Positions 9,214-18,654 of a DNA stretch of 64,000 nucleotides are shown piece by piece. Made by a program: the position numbers and the translations under genes. Location: contig CAMDLT010000002.1 in assembly GCA_945901855.1 (NCBI GenBank), positions 62,001-126,000 on the forward strand. The letters run 5' to 3'. The notes under the pieces are model-generated. The model had not been told where the DNA came from. It did no database searches and saw only the letters and a program-made list of their open reading frames with translations. Origin of the DNA: Asaia bogorensis. Its GTDB lineage: Bacteria > Pseudomonadota > Alphaproteobacteria > CACIAM-22H2. Numbering within the stretch: the stretch's first letter is position 1; every line of letters begins with the position of its first letter.

Positions 9214-9277
9214 AATTGCCAGAGTGTCGAGTCGTGCCTGCGCAGTCGCGAAGCTTACCCCAAACCCTAGGCCAAGA

Positions 9278-10399
9278 TCACGAGACCAATCCCACCAAGA
9301 AGCGGACCACGCCCGTGTGGACGAGGTCGTTCCAAGTGGCAAAAACCATCAGACTTATTACCAAGCCGAAACCAATTCGGAAACCGTATTCGACGGCCCG
9401 GGGCGGCAAAGGACGGCCGCGCAGCGCTTCCAGGCCATAAAGCACCAAATGGCCGCCATCGAGCATCGGAACTGGGAACAAATTGATAAGGCCCAGGTTA
9501 ATTGACAAGACCGCCATGAATACAATCAGACTCGCGATGCCGCCTTGCGCCACCTCGCCCGACATTTGGGCGATCCGGATCGGTCCGCCCAGTTCCTCGG
9601 TGCCGCGCGTGCCCGCAAAAATTTGGCCAAGCGCCTTCAGCGTGCCGGTTGTCTGCGACCAAGTTTCCCCGATCGCACGCCAGATCGCGGTCGCCGGATC
9701 GTGGGTTTTGAACGCAACCCCTTGGCCGCGAATGCCGAGCCTGGCGACGCGCGTCGTCTGGCCCAGCCGGTTCGTCTCCTCGACGATCGTCGGCGCGATC
9801 GGCAAAGCGAGCGTGCTGCCGTCGCGCTCGATGCCGAGCAGCGTGGGCCGATCGAGATTGAGCTGCACAAAACGCTGGATCTCCTCGAAGCGTTCGATGC
9901 GCGTGGTATCGATCGTGACGATCTTGTCGCCCGCCTGCACGCCCGCGCGCTCGGCCGCCGACCCCGGCAGCACCGCCCCGACGATCGCGGGCGTAAAGGG
10001 CTGGCCGACAAACGCAAAGGTGCCGGCCAGCAGCACGATCGCCAGCAGGAAATTGGCGGCCGGCCCTGCGACCACGATGGCGGCGCGTTGGGCCAGGGTT
10101 TTGTGGTGGAACGACACTGCGCGATCGGCGGCGTCCATGCCCGCGATCTCAGCGCCCGGCGTCGATGCCGGATCGGCATCGCCGTACATTTTGACGTAGC
10201 CGCCCAGCGGCAGCCATGAAATTTTCCAGCGCGTGCCGTGTTTGTCGTTCCAGCCGACGATTTCGCGCCCGAAGCCGATCGAAAACACCTCGACCTTCAC
10301 CCCGCAGCGCCGCGCCACCCAAAAATGGCCAAGCTCGTGGAAAAAGATCAGCACGCTTAGGACCAGCAGAAACGGCAGCAAATACTCGAAAACGACCAT
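9278..10399 (-). CDS. rseP: Site-2 membrane metalloprotease RseP/MmpA
   Basis: An intramembrane zinc protease that cuts membrane-anchored regulators and signal peptide remnants; the family includes RseP of E. coli and MmpA of Caulobacter. The 373-residue protein has the zinc-binding HELGH motif in its first transmembrane segment (FFHELGHFWVA), one PDZ domain around residues 125-200 (PGSAAERAGVQAGDKI), and the second zinc motif NLFPVPMLDGG near residue 320. Four membrane segments are visible. The ATG at 10399 is preceded by a GAG spaced 7 bases; a GTG two codons upstream (10405) is possible. It is followed by bamA, the usual pairing. Confidence 0.94.
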   Translation of the reverse strand: MVVFEYLLPFLLVLSVLIFFHELGHFWVARRCGVKVEVFSIGFGREIVGWNDKHGTRWKISWLPLGGYVKMYGDADPASTPGAEIAGMDAADRAVSFHHKTLAQRAAIVVAGPAANFLLAIVLLAGTFAFVGQPFTPAIVGAVLPGSAAERAGVQAGDKIVTIDTTRIERFEEIQRFVQLNLDRPTLLGIERDGSTLALPIAPTIVEETNRLGQTTRVARLGIRGQGVAFKTHDPATAIWRAIGETWSQTTGTLKALGQIFAGTRGTEELGGPIRIAQMSGEVAQGGIASLIVFMAVLSINLGLINLFPVPMLDGGHLVLYGLEALRGRPLPPRAVEYGFRIGFGLVISLMVFATWNDLVHTGVVRFLVGLVS

Positions 10400-10484
10400 C
10401 GCCACACTCGCATCGAAAGAATTTCAAAGCGCCCGTTCATACACCGAACCGACGTCGCCAGGGGACCAAAACTTTGCGGAGCAA

Positions 10485-11936
10485 TTATGGCGCTGCGCCG
10501 CGCGCCGCAAGCTCGTACGCGATATAGTATTTGTAGATGTTGGCGACGTACCGGACGGTTTCGTCGCCAACGATGCGCGCGGCCGCCACTTCCACATTGT
10601 CGAACCAGACATTGGGATCATAGCCCATTTCGGCCGCCAAGCGCCGGAATCTTCTAAGATTGCCGGGCCCCGCATTGTAGGCCGCAAAGGTCAGCAACGT
10701 GCGTTCGACTTCGTCGAGACCGGGCGTATTGACGTGGCGTTTGCGCAATTAGGCCATGTACGCCGCCCCCGCGCGGATATTGAGATCGGCATCGCGCTCG
10801 ACGCCGCGAATGCGGATGGGGTCGGCGGCGGCCGTTGCGGGCAGCAACTGCATGACGCCGACCGCGCCGCGCCCGCTTCGGCGCGACTGGTCGAGGCCGG
10901 ATTCCTGGTAGCCTTGGGCGGCCAACATCAGCGGATCGAAGCCATGCGTGGCGGCGTGGCGCTTGAAGCTTTCCACCAGTTTTGCGAAGCGCGCCGCATC
11001 GGCCGCGCCGCCCGAATTGCGCAGCATCGCCGTGTTTTCGAAATAGCGGCGCCGGATCGTCGTGCCGAACAGCGTTCCGCTGCGCGTCTCGGCAAAAAAC
11101 GCCGCAAGTTCGGCGGACAGCAGCGGCGATTCCTTGCGGATCGCCCAGGCGATTTCGTCGCCGCGTTTGATCGCGATGTCGGCGCGCACGACAAGCTTGC
11201 GCAGTACCCGCGACCACACGGCCGCCAAATGCTGGTCCGTGATCGCCCACGGCAGCAGGCCCGCATTGACCATCTGCAAAATATCTTCAGCTTGCAGGCG
11301 CGCAGACAGCGGCAGGATCCGGATCGGGGCGAGGCCGCGCGCCGCAAATTCGACGTTGAGCGCGTCGAGGTTGCCGGCAAAGCTGGTGCCGGGGCGCACC
11401 GGCACCTCGCGGCCCGCAAGATCTTCCAGCCGCTCGATCCGCGGCGCGCTTGGACCTGTCACCAGTATCTCGTCGACGCCTGTCAGCCACGGCGCCGCAA
11501 AATCGACGCGCAAACGCCGCTCGGGCGTAATCGCAAGATTGCCCGCAACCGCATCGCCGCGCCCGTCAATCAGCCAGTCCAACAGCTGGTCGCGCGGGAC
11601 AGGCAGGAAGACGACCGAAATCGGCAGACCGTCTTTGGGATAGCGGCGATTGAGCCACGCTTCGAATTCGCGGCCGAATTCGGCGGCAACGCCCATCTGG
11701 CGGCCGCGATCGATGAAAAAATGCGTTTTGCTGTAGGGCACCAGCAGCCGGAACTGGCGCGCAGCAAGCATCGCGTCGAAATCGCCAAAACGCGCGGGCG
11801 ACGCGGCCAGAAAGCTTGGTGCCGCGCGCTCAGCAGCGGCGACGGGAAACGCCAAGAAGGTCCAAAAAACCAATGCCGCCGCGACGCAAGCGAAACGTCC
11901 AACGACATGATGCCGGCATAGCGCAGACAAGCTCAT
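10485..11936 (-). pseudogene. MltF-like lytic transglycosylase with in-frame stop
   Basis: Encodes a periplasmic two-domain protein like MltF. A signal peptide (residues 1-35) is followed by a substrate-binding-protein-like domain and then an SLT lytic transglycosylase domain with its catalytic Glu (GYQESGLDQ). Reading stops at a TAA at 10749-10751, after 395 codons. Exactly the same frame continues for 87 more codons to 10485 and supplies the missing C-terminal third of the SLT fold, including FAAYNAGPGN and IYKYYIAYEL. So a single base change, most simply from a Tyr codon, appears to have split the gene. The start overlaps the dxr stop as ATGA. Alternatives are a sequencing error or stop readthrough. 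Truncation would remove conserved SLT motifs, so the short product is probably inactive. Confidence 0.8.
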
Positions 11937-13078
11937 GCGATGTGCTCGCGCGCCCGCACGCGCGCGTGCGCGTCGATCGCCGCAACGTCGTCGAGGTCGG
12001 CGGGCGGCGGCGGCTGGTACGCGCCAAGCACCGCTTCGACGCATTCGACGATCTGAAGAAAACCGATCTGGCCTGCGAGGAACGCCGCCACGGCAATTTC
12101 GTTGGCGGCATTCAAGATGGTCGGTGCCGCACCGCCCGCCTGCAAGGCCGATCGGGCCAAAGCGAGAGCCGGGAACCGCTCCATATCCGGTTTTTCGAAC
12201 GCCAGATTGGCGATCGCAGCGAGATCGAGACGCGGGCCCGGTGTCGGCATGCGATCTGGCCAGGCAAGTGCCACCGCGATCGGGGTGCGCATGTCGGGCG
12301 TGCCCAACTGGGCGAGCACGGAGCCGTCCACATACGCAACCATCGAGTGCACGACCGATTGCGGATGCACGATCACCTCCAGGCGCGGCTCGCCCACCGG
12401 GAACAGGTGGAACGCCTCGATCACTTCGAGGCCCTTGTTCATCATCGTCGCGGAATCGACCGAGATCTTGGCGCCCATCGACCAGTTGGGGTGGGCGACC
12501 GCTTGGGCGGGCGTCACGTCGCGCATGCGCGCCATCGGCCACGTGCGGAACGGCCCGCCCGAAGCCGTCAGCACGATTTTTTCCACGCGCTCGAGATTCT
12601 TGAAATCGAGCACCTGGAAGATCGCGTTGTGCTCGCTGTCGACCGGGATCAACGTGGCGCCGTACCGGCGCATCTCGGCCATCGCAAGGGCGCCCGCGCA
12701 CACCAGCGTTTCTTTGTTGGCAAGCCCGATCGTAGCGCCGCGCCGGATCGCAGCCAGCGTCGAGGGCAGGCCTGCCGCCCCCACGATCGCCGCGCACACG
12801 AAGTCGGCGGGCATATGGGCTGCTTCCACGATCGCGGCGGCACCGGCCGCAGCTTCGATGCCCGAGCCCGCGAGCGCGTCGCGCAGATCGGCATACATGG
12901 TTTCGTCGGCGACAACCGCGCGTTTGGCGCGCAAGGCGCGCGCTTGCTGGGCAAGCTTCGCCGCATTGCGATTGGCAACGAGCGCTTCGACCGAAAAGCG
13001 CGCCGGATGGGCTGCGACCAATTCGGCCGTGTTGCTGCCGACCGATCCGGTCGATCCCAAAATCGTGACGCTTGTCAT
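11933..13078 (-). CDS. dxr: 1-deoxy-D-xylulose-5-phosphate reductoisomerase
   Basis: Second enzyme of the MEP isoprenoid pathway; converts DXP to 2-C-methylerythritol 4-phosphate with NADPH. The 381-residue protein starts [14 protein letters not shown], the NADPH-binding motif. It has LANKETLV, the metal and substrate motif [19 protein letters not shown], and [10 protein letters not shown], all diagnostic. The start at 13078 overlaps the cdsA stop as ATGA; a second ATG two codons upstream (13084) is possible. Its product line feeds UppS two genes upstream, which makes the undecaprenyl carrier, so the cluster couples isoprenoid supply to envelope synthesis. Confidence 0.96.
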   Translation of the reverse strand: MTSVTILGSTGSVGSNTAELVAAHPARFSVEALVANRNAAKLAQQARALRAKRAVVADETMYADLRDALAGSGIEAAAGAAAIVEAAHMPADFVCAAIVGAAGLPSTLAAIRRGATIGLANKETLVCAGALAMAEMRRYGATLIPVDSEHNAIFQVLDFKNLERVEKIVLTASGGPFRTWPMARMRDVTPAQAVAHPNWSMGAKISVDSATMMNKGLEVIEAFHLFPVGEPRLEVIVHPQSVVHSMVAYVDGSVLAQLGTPDMRTPIAVALAWPDRMPTPGPRLDLAAIANLAFEKPDMERFPALALARSALQAGGAAPTILNAANEIAVAAFLAGQIGFLQIVECVEAVLGAYQPPPPADLDDVAAIDAHARVRAREHIA

Positions 13079-13905
13079 GGCCATGACAGCATATGCCCGT
13101 CGGTGAGCCATTGGAACGCGGCAAGTGCGACCGCCGCCGTCAGCAGACCGTCCACGCGATCGAACAGACCGCCATGGCCGGGGATCAGACCGCTCGAATC
13201 CTTGGCGCCAAAATGGCGTTTGACCCCCGACTCCAACAGATCGCCACCTTGCGCGACCACCGCCAGCACCGCGCCTGCCAGCGCCAATGCCGCCGCCGAC
13301 GGTCCTTGGGGAACCAGCAGGTGAGCAAGGCCGCCCACGCATACCGCCGCCAGCATCGCGCCCAGCAACCCCGCCCAGGTTTTGTTGGGCGAAAAACGCG
13401 GCGCCAATTTGGGACCGCCAATCAGCCGCCCGGCGAAGTAAGCGCCCGTATCGGTTGCCCAGATCGTCGCCATCAACCACAAAATCGATTCGAGCCCCGC
13501 CTGGCTGTCGCCGCGCAGCCAGATCAACGCGACGACCGGCACGCCGATATAGACAGGCCCCACCGCGAGCCAGCGTCGCCGGTCGCGCCCGCTCAACCGC
13601 GCGAACGCGTAAACGACAGCAACGCCCACAACCGAAAGCGCCACCCCCAGCCCCGGTCGGGTCAGGGCCGCAGCCGCACCGCTTGCGAGCACGCAGCCGG
13701 CGACGACCATGCCCGTCGCGCCGAAGCGCCCCTCGCCCACCAGCCGCGTCCATTCCCATGCCAGGATGGCGCCCGCAACTGCAACCATAAGCTCAAAAGC
13801 TTCAGGGCCCGAAAACAGCCCCGCGATCGCGAGCGCCAGCAGCACCCCTGCCGACAGCGCGCGCTGGCGCAAATCGCGCATGCGCAGCGGCGCGATTTGT
13901 ATCAC
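13075..13905 (-). CDS. cdsA: Phosphatidate cytidylyltransferase
   Basis: Makes CDP-diacylglycerol from phosphatidate and CTP, the branch point of phospholipid synthesis in the inner membrane. The protein has about 276 residues with 7-8 hydrophobic segments. The C-terminal CDP-DAG synthase signature is seen as [21 protein letters not shown] followed by LFDRVDGLL. The chosen GTG start at 13905 overlaps the uppS stop as GTGA; an ATG at 13881 (MRDLRQRAL) is the alternative. The middle contains [14 protein letters not shown] and SPNKTWAG, also conserved. Confidence 0.94.
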   Translation of the reverse strand: MIQIAPLRMRDLRQRALSAGVLLALAIAGLFSGPEAFELMVAVAGAILAWEWTRLVGEGRFGATGMVVAGCVLASGAAAALTRPGLGVALSVVGVAVVYAFARLSGRDRRRWLAVGPVYIGVPVVALIWLRGDSQAGLESILWLMATIWATDTGAYFAGRLIGGPKLAPRFSPNKTWAGLLGAMLAAVCVGGLAHLLVPQGPSAAALALAGAVLAVVAQGGDLLESGVKRHFGAKDSSGLIPGHGGLFDRVDGLLTAAVALAAFQWLTDGHMLSWP

Positions 13906-14621
13906 CCCACCACCGCGCCGTAACGCCGTTCGCGCCGGCCGAATTCGGCGATCGCCGTTTCGAGCGCTTCGCGCCCGAAATCGGGCCAGAGCACGTCCAG
14001 AAACACGAACTCCGTATAGGCGCACTGCCAGAGCAGAAAGTTGGACACGCGCTTTTCGCCGCTCGTGCGGACCAGCAGATCGGGATCGGGAATGTCGGCC
14101 GTAAACAGCCGCGCGGCAAACATCGCCTCGTCGATCGCGGCGGGGTCCAGGGTTCCGTCCTTCGCGGCCTGCGCCAATTGGCGTGCGGCCCCCACGATTT
14201 CGGCGCGTGCCCCGTAGGACAGCGCCACGATCAGATCGAGGAACGTGTTGGCCGCGGTCGTCGCCTCCGCCTGCTCGACCAGCAAACGCACGTCGTCGGG
14301 CAGGCGCTGGCGCTCGCCGATAATGCGGATGCGAACGCCCTGGCGGTGCAGTTCCGCCAGTTCGGCGCGCAGAAAATGGCGCAGCAAGCCCATCAAGTCG
14401 GAAATCTCGTCGGCGGGACGGCGCCAGTTTTCGGACGAGAATCCGAACAACGTCAGGTAGCGCACCCCCAATTCGCCGGCCGCGCGCACGGCGTTGCGCA
14501 CCGCATCCGCCCCGCGCCGATGGCCCGCCACGCGCGGCAGCCCGCGCGCCTTGGCCCAGCGCCCGTTGCCGTCCATGATGATCGCCACATGTCGCGGCGT
14601 CGGGGAGCAATCTTTCGACAT
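13902..14621 (-). CDS. uppS: Undecaprenyl diphosphate synthase
   Basis: A cis-prenyltransferase that elongates farnesyl diphosphate to the C55 carrier for peptidoglycan and polysaccharide synthesis. The 239-residue protein has the catalytic start [14 protein letters not shown], the motif [14 protein letters not shown], and the C-terminal IDxxxRTSGE-type signature ([19 protein letters not shown]). It ends in a GTGA overlap with cdsA and begins 24 bp after frr. Confidence 0.96.
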   Translation of the reverse strand: MSKDCSPTPRHVAIIMDGNGRWAKARGLPRVAGHRRGADAVRNAVRAAGELGVRYLTLFGFSSENWRRPADEISDLMGLLRHFLRAELAELHRQGVRIRIIGERQRLPDDVRLLVEQAEATTAANTFLDLIVALSYGARAEIVGAARQLAQAAKDGTLDPAAIDEAMFAARLFTADIPDPDLLVRTSGEKRVSNFLLWQCAYTEFVFLDVLWPDFGREALETAIAEFGRRERRYGAVVG

Positions 14622-14645
14622 CGAGGGGCGCGGACCTTGGCCGTG

Positions 14646-15206
14646 TCAGACGGCCATGATGTCCTTTTCCTTGGCCGCGATGGCTTCGTCGACTTTCTTG
14701 ATGAAATCGTCGGTCAGCGTCTGGATGTCGGTCTGGCGCTTGCGATTGTCGTCTTCGGTGACTTTGCTTTTCTTGAACAGTTCTTTGAGCGCGTCCATGC
14801 CTTCGCGACGCACATTGCGCACCGACACGCGCGCGGCTTCGGCATAGTTCTTGGCGATCTTGAGCAGTTCCTTGCGGCGCTCTTCGGTCATCGGCGGCAG
14901 CGGGATGCGGATAAGCTGGCCGTCGGCCATCGGGTTGAGGCCCAGATTAGCGTCGCGGATGGCCTTCTCGACCGACTTCACCAGGCCCTTGTCCCACACC
15001 TGCACGGTCAGCATGCGGGGCTCCGGCGTTCCGACCGTGCCGCATTGGGCGAGCGGCATTTGGCTGCCATAGGCATCGACCGTCACCGGATCGAGCAAGC
15101 TTGCCGACGCGCGCCCCGTGCGCAGCCCCGAAAATTCCTTTTTCAGCACGTCGATCGAGGCCGTCATGCGGCGGCTCAGATCGTCGATCTCTGCGGTGGC
15201 GGACAT
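14646..15206 (-). CDS. frr: Ribosome recycling factor
   Basis: Splits post-termination ribosomes together with EF-G. The 186-residue protein has the standard length and signatures: [13 protein letters not shown] near residue 28 and the C-terminal three-helix region [27 protein letters not shown] ribosome binding site lies 6 bases before the ATG. It lies between pyrH and uppS, as in many bacteria. The 54-bp gap to pyrH contains the short direct repeat TCAGGTCGG, too small to interpret. Confidence 0.97.
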   Translation of the reverse strand: MSATAEIDDLSRRMTASIDVLKKEFSGLRTGRASASLLDPVTVDAYGSQMPLAQCGTVGTPEPRMLTVQVWDKGLVKSVEKAIRDANLGLNPMADGQLIRIPLPPMTEERRKELLKIAKNYAEAARVSVRNVRREGMDALKELFKKSKVTEDDNRKRQTDIQTLTDDFIKKVDEAIAAKEKDIMAV

Positions 15207-15260
15207 GGTTTTTTCCTCGTTCGTTCGGGCCGGTTCAGGTCGGGCCGGGTCAGGTCGGTC

Positions 15261-15986
15261 TCAGTCGCACACGGTCGTGAAGCGGCCGATCCCCTTCATG
15301 ACCTCGGCGAATCCGCCGGGCTTCTGGATGGAGAAGACTAGAATAGGAATGTGGTTTTCGCGTGCAAGCGCTATCGCGGCAGCGTCCATCACGCCCAGAT
15401 CGCGTTCCATTACGTCGCGGTAGGTCAGCTGTTCGAAGCGCGTGGCGGCTGGGTCTTTCTTGGGGTCGGCGGAATAGACGCCGTCCACTTTGGTGCCCTT
15501 GAGCAGCGCGTCGCAGCCCATTTCGGACGCGCGCAAGGCGGCGGCCGTGTCGGTGGTAAAAAACGGATTGCCGGTCCCGGCACCGAAGATAACGACGCGG
15601 CCTTTTTCCATGTGGCGCATCGCGCGACGGCGAATATAGGGCTCGCAAATGCTGGCCATCGGGATGGCCGACTGCACGCGCGTGGCAACGCCCACGCCCT
15701 CCAGCGCGTTTTGCAGCGCCAGCGCGTTGATGACGGTGGCGAGCATGCCCATGTAGTCGCCGTTGGCGCGTTCGATGCCGCGCTTGGCGCCCGAAAGCCC
15801 GCGAAAGATATTGCCGCCGCCGATGACCAGGCACACCTGCACGCCAAGGTCGGTCACTTCTTTGACGTCGGCGGCGATGCGGTCGATGGTGCCGGGATCG
15901 AGGCCGCGCTCGTCGGCCCCGGCCATCACCTCGCCGGAGACCTTCAAGAGCACGCGCCGGTATTTGGTCTTGGGAGCCTCAGCCAT
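15261..15986 (-). CDS. pyrH: UMP kinase
   Basis: Phosphorylates UMP to UDP in pyrimidine nucleotide synthesis; a hexameric amino-acid-kinase-fold enzyme. The 241-residue protein begins with [13 protein letters not shown] and has [23 protein letters not shown] and [10 protein letters not shown], all signatures of bacterial UMP kinase. An AGGAG lies 11 bases upstream of the start. A strong hairpin lies between this gene and tsf upstream, so pyrH expression may be reduced relative to rpsB-tsf. Confidence 0.97.
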   Translation of the reverse strand: MAEAPKTKYRRVLLKVSGEVMAGADERGLDPGTIDRIAADVKEVTDLGVQVCLVIGGGNIFRGLSGAKRGIERANGDYMGMLATVINALALQNALEGVGVATRVQSAIPMASICEPYIRRRAMRHMEKGRVVIFGAGTGNPFFTTDTAAALRASEMGCDALLKGTKVDGVYSADPKKDPAATRFEQLTYRDVMERDLGVMDAAAIALARENHIPILVFSIQKPGGFAEVMKGIGRFTTVCD

Positions 15987-16013
15987 TTTGGGACCGCTCC
16001 TGCGAAAGGAAAC

Positions 16014-16042
16014 GGCCGGTCTTTCGTCTGGAAAGACCGGCC
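16014..16042 (-). terminator. Hairpin between tsf and pyrH
   Basis: A perfect 12-bp inverted repeat (GGCCGGTCTTTC, 5-base loop, GAAAGACCGGCC) lies between the tsf stop and the pyrH start. On the minus strand it is followed by GTTTCCTTTC, only moderately U-rich. It probably works as a partial terminator or processing site that lets rpsB-tsf be expressed more strongly than the pyrH-lpxB part. Confidence 0.65.
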
Positions 16043-16051
16043 ATCGTCGCG

Positions 16052-16975
16052 TCAGGCCTTCAACTGCGCGGCCACTTCGGCCGCAAAGTCGGATTCCTTT
16101 TTCTCAATGCCCTCGCCCAAGCCGAAGCGACGGAACGCCGCAAGCTTGACCGGCACGCCCATTTCCTTGGCCGCGTTGGCGACCACGTCCTTCACGCGCG
16201 TCTCGCCGTCCACGACATAGACCTGCTCGAGCAGCACGGACTCTTCGTAGAATTTGCGAATGCGCCCTTCGACCATTTTTTCGACGACTGCAGCGGGCTT
16301 GCCCGACGCCGCCGCCTGGTCGCTCAAAATCGCCTTCTCGCGCGCGAGGGCGGCCGGATCCATCGAACCGATATCGAGCGACAGCGGGTTGGTCGCTGCA
16401 ATATGCATGGCGATCTGGCGGCCGAGGGCGTTCAGCTTCTCGGCATCGCCCGTGCTTTCCAGCGCCACGAGCACGCCGATCTTGCCAAGGCCCGGCGCCA
16501 CGGAGCTATGCACGTAGGTTGCAACCGCACCCGCCGAAACCGTCAGCACGGCCGCACGGCGCAGCGACATGTTCTCGCCGATTTTGGCAACGAGGGCCGT
16601 CAGCGCGTCGGTCGACGTGCCGCCCGCAGGGTGTGCCGCCGCGCCGAGCGCTGCAATGTCGTCGCCCGCAGTCAGCGCGGTCTTGGTCACGCCGCGCACA
16701 TAGTCTTGAAACGCATCGTTGCGCGCGACGAAGTCGGTTTCGGAGTTGACTTCGACCATCGCCCCCGACGTGCCGCCGGCCGCAACGCCGATAAGCCCTT
16801 CGGCGGCCACGCGGCCCGCCTTTTTGGCGGCCGCCGCAAGGCCCTTTTTGCGCAACCAGTCGACGGCCGCTTCGATGTTGGCGTCGTTTTCCGACAGGGC
16901 GCGCTTGCAATCCATCATGCCCGCACCGCTTTTTTCGCGCAGCTCCTTCACCAGAGCTGCCGTCACTTCGGCCAT
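16052..16975 (-). CDS. tsf: Elongation factor Ts
   Basis: Guanine nucleotide exchange factor for EF-Tu. The 307-residue protein begins [22 protein letters not shown], the conserved N-terminal module, followed by DCKRALSEN and the SETDFVARN motif near residue 80. Its length matches alphaproteobacterial EF-Ts. It lies 48 bp after rpsB, the near-universal pairing, and is followed by the hairpin at 16014-16042. Confidence 0.97.
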   Translation of the reverse strand: MAEVTAALVKELREKSGAGMMDCKRALSENDANIEAAVDWLRKKGLAAAAKKAGRVAAEGLIGVAAGGTSGAMVEVNSETDFVARNDAFQDYVRGVTKTALTAGDDIAALGAAAHPAGGTSTDALTALVAKIGENMSLRRAAVLTVSAGAVATYVHSSVAPGLGKIGVLVALESTGDAEKLNALGRQIAMHIAATNPLSLDIGSMDPAALAREKAILSDQAAASGKPAAVVEKMVEGRIRKFYEESVLLEQVYVVDGETRVKDVVANAAKEMGVPVKLAAFRRFGLGEGIEKKESDFAAEVAAQLKA

Positions 16976-17023
16976 GTCAAATCATCCCGTGTTCGAGTTC
17001 AAAAAAGACGCGTCCGGCCGCGA

Positions 17024-17923
17024 TCATGCGGCCGTCGGCTTGTCCTTCTTCTTGCGTGCGGCAGGCTTTTTGGCGGCAGCGGCTTCCGCCGCATCCTTGT
17101 CGGCCGGGATCGCTTCGGCGGCCGGTGCCGCTGCCGGCACCGCTTCGGGCGCTTCGGCGGCGATCTGCACGGATGGCGGCGCCACCGCTGCACCCACATC
17201 GACGCCCGCAGCCTTCATTTCGGCCTGCAAACCGTCGAGCACGGCGTTCGCCATCAACTCGCAGTAGGTCGAAATGGCGCGCAACGCGTCGTCGTTGCCC
17301 GGGATTGGATACGTCACGCCGTTGGGGTCGCTGTTGGAATCGAGCACGGCGATAACCGGAATGTTCAAGCGGCGCGCTTCTTCGACCGCGATCGATTCCT
17401 TGTTCGTGTCGATCACGAACAGCATGTCGGGCAGACCGCCCATTTCCTTGATGCCGCCAAGCGAACGCTCAAGCTTGTCGCGCTCGCGCGTCATGAACAG
17501 CAATTCCTTCTTGGTCAGGCCGCCCGAGGCCGAACCGCCGGGCAAGTCGCCCGACAGGCGCTCGTCGATTTCCTTGAGGCGCTTGATCGAATTGGAAATC
17601 GTCTTCCAGTTGGTCAGCATGCCGCCGAGCCAACGGTGGTTGACGAAATACTGGCCGCAGCGCTTGGCGGCTTCGGCGATCGGTTCCTGCGCTTGGCGCT
17701 TGGTGCCGACGAACAGCACGCGGCCGCCGCCCGCGCACACGTCGCGCGCGGCCTGAAGGGCGCGGTCGAGCAACGGCACGGTCTGCTGCAGGTCGATGAT
17801 GTGCACGCCGTTGCGCACGCCGAACAGGAACGGCGCCATTTTGGGGTTCCAACGGCGCGTCTGGTGACCGAAGTGAATGCCGGCTTCCAAAAGCTGGCGC
17901 ATCGAATAGACGGGCATCGCCAT
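17024..17923 (-). CDS. rpsB: 30S ribosomal protein S2
   Basis: Small-subunit protein needed for S1 binding and translation initiation. The core ([19 protein letters not shown] at the start, FIDTNKE-like [23 protein letters not shown]) is typical S2. The 299-residue product is longer than the ~240 residues of E. coli S2 because of an Ala/Pro/Lys-rich tail over about the last 55 residues, ending [11 protein letters not shown]; such tails are common in alphaproteobacteria. The ATG at 17923 has AAGGA about 11 bases upstream; the ATG two codons later is an alternative. It is the first gene of the long cluster, with a candidate promoter at 18081-18109. Confidence 0.96.
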   Translation of the reverse strand: MAMPVYSMRQLLEAGIHFGHQTRRWNPKMAPFLFGVRNGVHIIDLQQTVPLLDRALQAARDVCAGGGRVLFVGTKRQAQEPIAEAAKRCGQYFVNHRWLGGMLTNWKTISNSIKRLKEIDERLSGDLPGGSASGGLTKKELLFMTRERDKLERSLGGIKEMGGLPDMLFVIDTNKESIAVEEARRLNIPVIAVLDSNSDPNGVTYPIPGNDDALRAISTYCELMANAVLDGLQAEMKAAGVDVGAAVAPPSVQIAAEAPEAVPAAAPAAEAIPADKDAAEAAAAKKPAARKKKDKPTAA

Positions 17924-18080
17924 GAGCGATTTTTCCTTTTTCCGGTTGATCCGCCGCGGAGCGAGCACCGGGATCCCGAAGGAACCGGCACCGGAACGGG
18001 CCTTGGCCTATGGCGCCAAAGACCGCAAATGCCCCGCGTGAGGGTTTGTCGCCAAGACCCAATGTCTCGACGCGAGCGGG

Positions 18081-18109
18081 GAGATACGCCAACTGGGCGC
18101 GTTTTGCAA
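18081..18109 (-). promoter_or_regulatory. Candidate sigma-70 promoter for rpsB-tsf cluster
   Basis: On the minus strand TTGCAA (18109-18104) and TATCTC (18086-18081) are separated by 17 bp, a plausible -35/-10 pair about 160 bp upstream of the rpsB start. The long leader between them would leave room for S2 autoregulation, known in other bacteria. The match is moderate. Confidence 0.4.
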
Positions 18110-18148
18110 GCCCGGCGCTTGTCGCCGACAAGGAGCGCGGCGCCTGCC

Positions 18149-18649
18149 CTAATGCGGCACGCGCCGCCCGGCGTAATACATAAGCAACTCGCTGATCGTG
18201 CGCGTGAACGGACTTTTTACTTGGGCAAATCCCTGCCCAAAGGCGACGCCGCGCAAAAATGCGGCCATTTCGGCGCTCCTGCCGTCGCCCGGCTCGCCCG
18301 GTGCCAGCGGATCCGTCGCGCGCACGAACGCGATCAGTTCGAGCAGCGTCGTGTGGATCTTCGGATCGAGAACCATCAATTCGCTCAAAAATGCCGATCG
18401 CGGGATGATTTCGATCTCGACATTTGTGATGGCGCGCGCGTCGGCCATGCGGTTCGATCCGTCGACCATTTCGAGCTCGCCGAAGATCTGGCCCGCTTTC
18501 GCGTGCGCGATCTCGACCCGGCGTCCCTCGCGCATCTGGAAAATCTCGACCTCGCCTGCTTTGACCAAGCACGCTTGGTCGCCGCGGTCGCCTTCGTTGT
18601 AGACGATCGAGCCGGCTGCAAAGCGCACGATCTGGGGACCGAAAGCCAT
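18149..18649 (-). CDS. Cyclic-nucleotide-binding-domain protein
   Basis: A 166-residue protein consisting of one cNMP-binding (CAP_ED-like) domain at about residues 5-115 followed by a helical tail. Visible features are a beta-roll start IVRFAAGSIVYNEGDRGD, the phosphate-binding-cassette region AGQIFGELEMVDGSNRMADA, and IIPRSAFLSEL. The Gly-Glu and Arg of the cassette (GELEM...NRMADA) suggest nucleotide binding is possible. There is no helix-turn-helix, so it is not a CRP-type transcription factor; it may be a regulatory subunit or sensor. It starts 5 bp after the DUF2336 gene and is surely co-transcribed with it. Confidence 0.8.
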   Translation of the reverse strand: MAFGPQIVRFAAGSIVYNEGDRGDQACLVKAGEVEIFQMREGRRVEIAHAKAGQIFGELEMVDGSNRMADARAITNVEIEIIPRSAFLSELMVLDPKIHTTLLELIAFVRATDPLAPGEPGDGRSAEMAAFLRGVAFGQGFAQVKSPFTRTISELLMYYAGRRVPH

Positions 18650-18654
18650 CGCCC

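Noticed and set aside
15207-15260. Short repeats GTTCGTTC and TCAGGTCGG between frr and pyrH.
   Set aside because: Only two copies each over 50 bp in GC-rich DNA; no structure or spacing that suggests a site. The similarity to the 4.5S RNA GGTCAGGTC motif is too short to mean anything.
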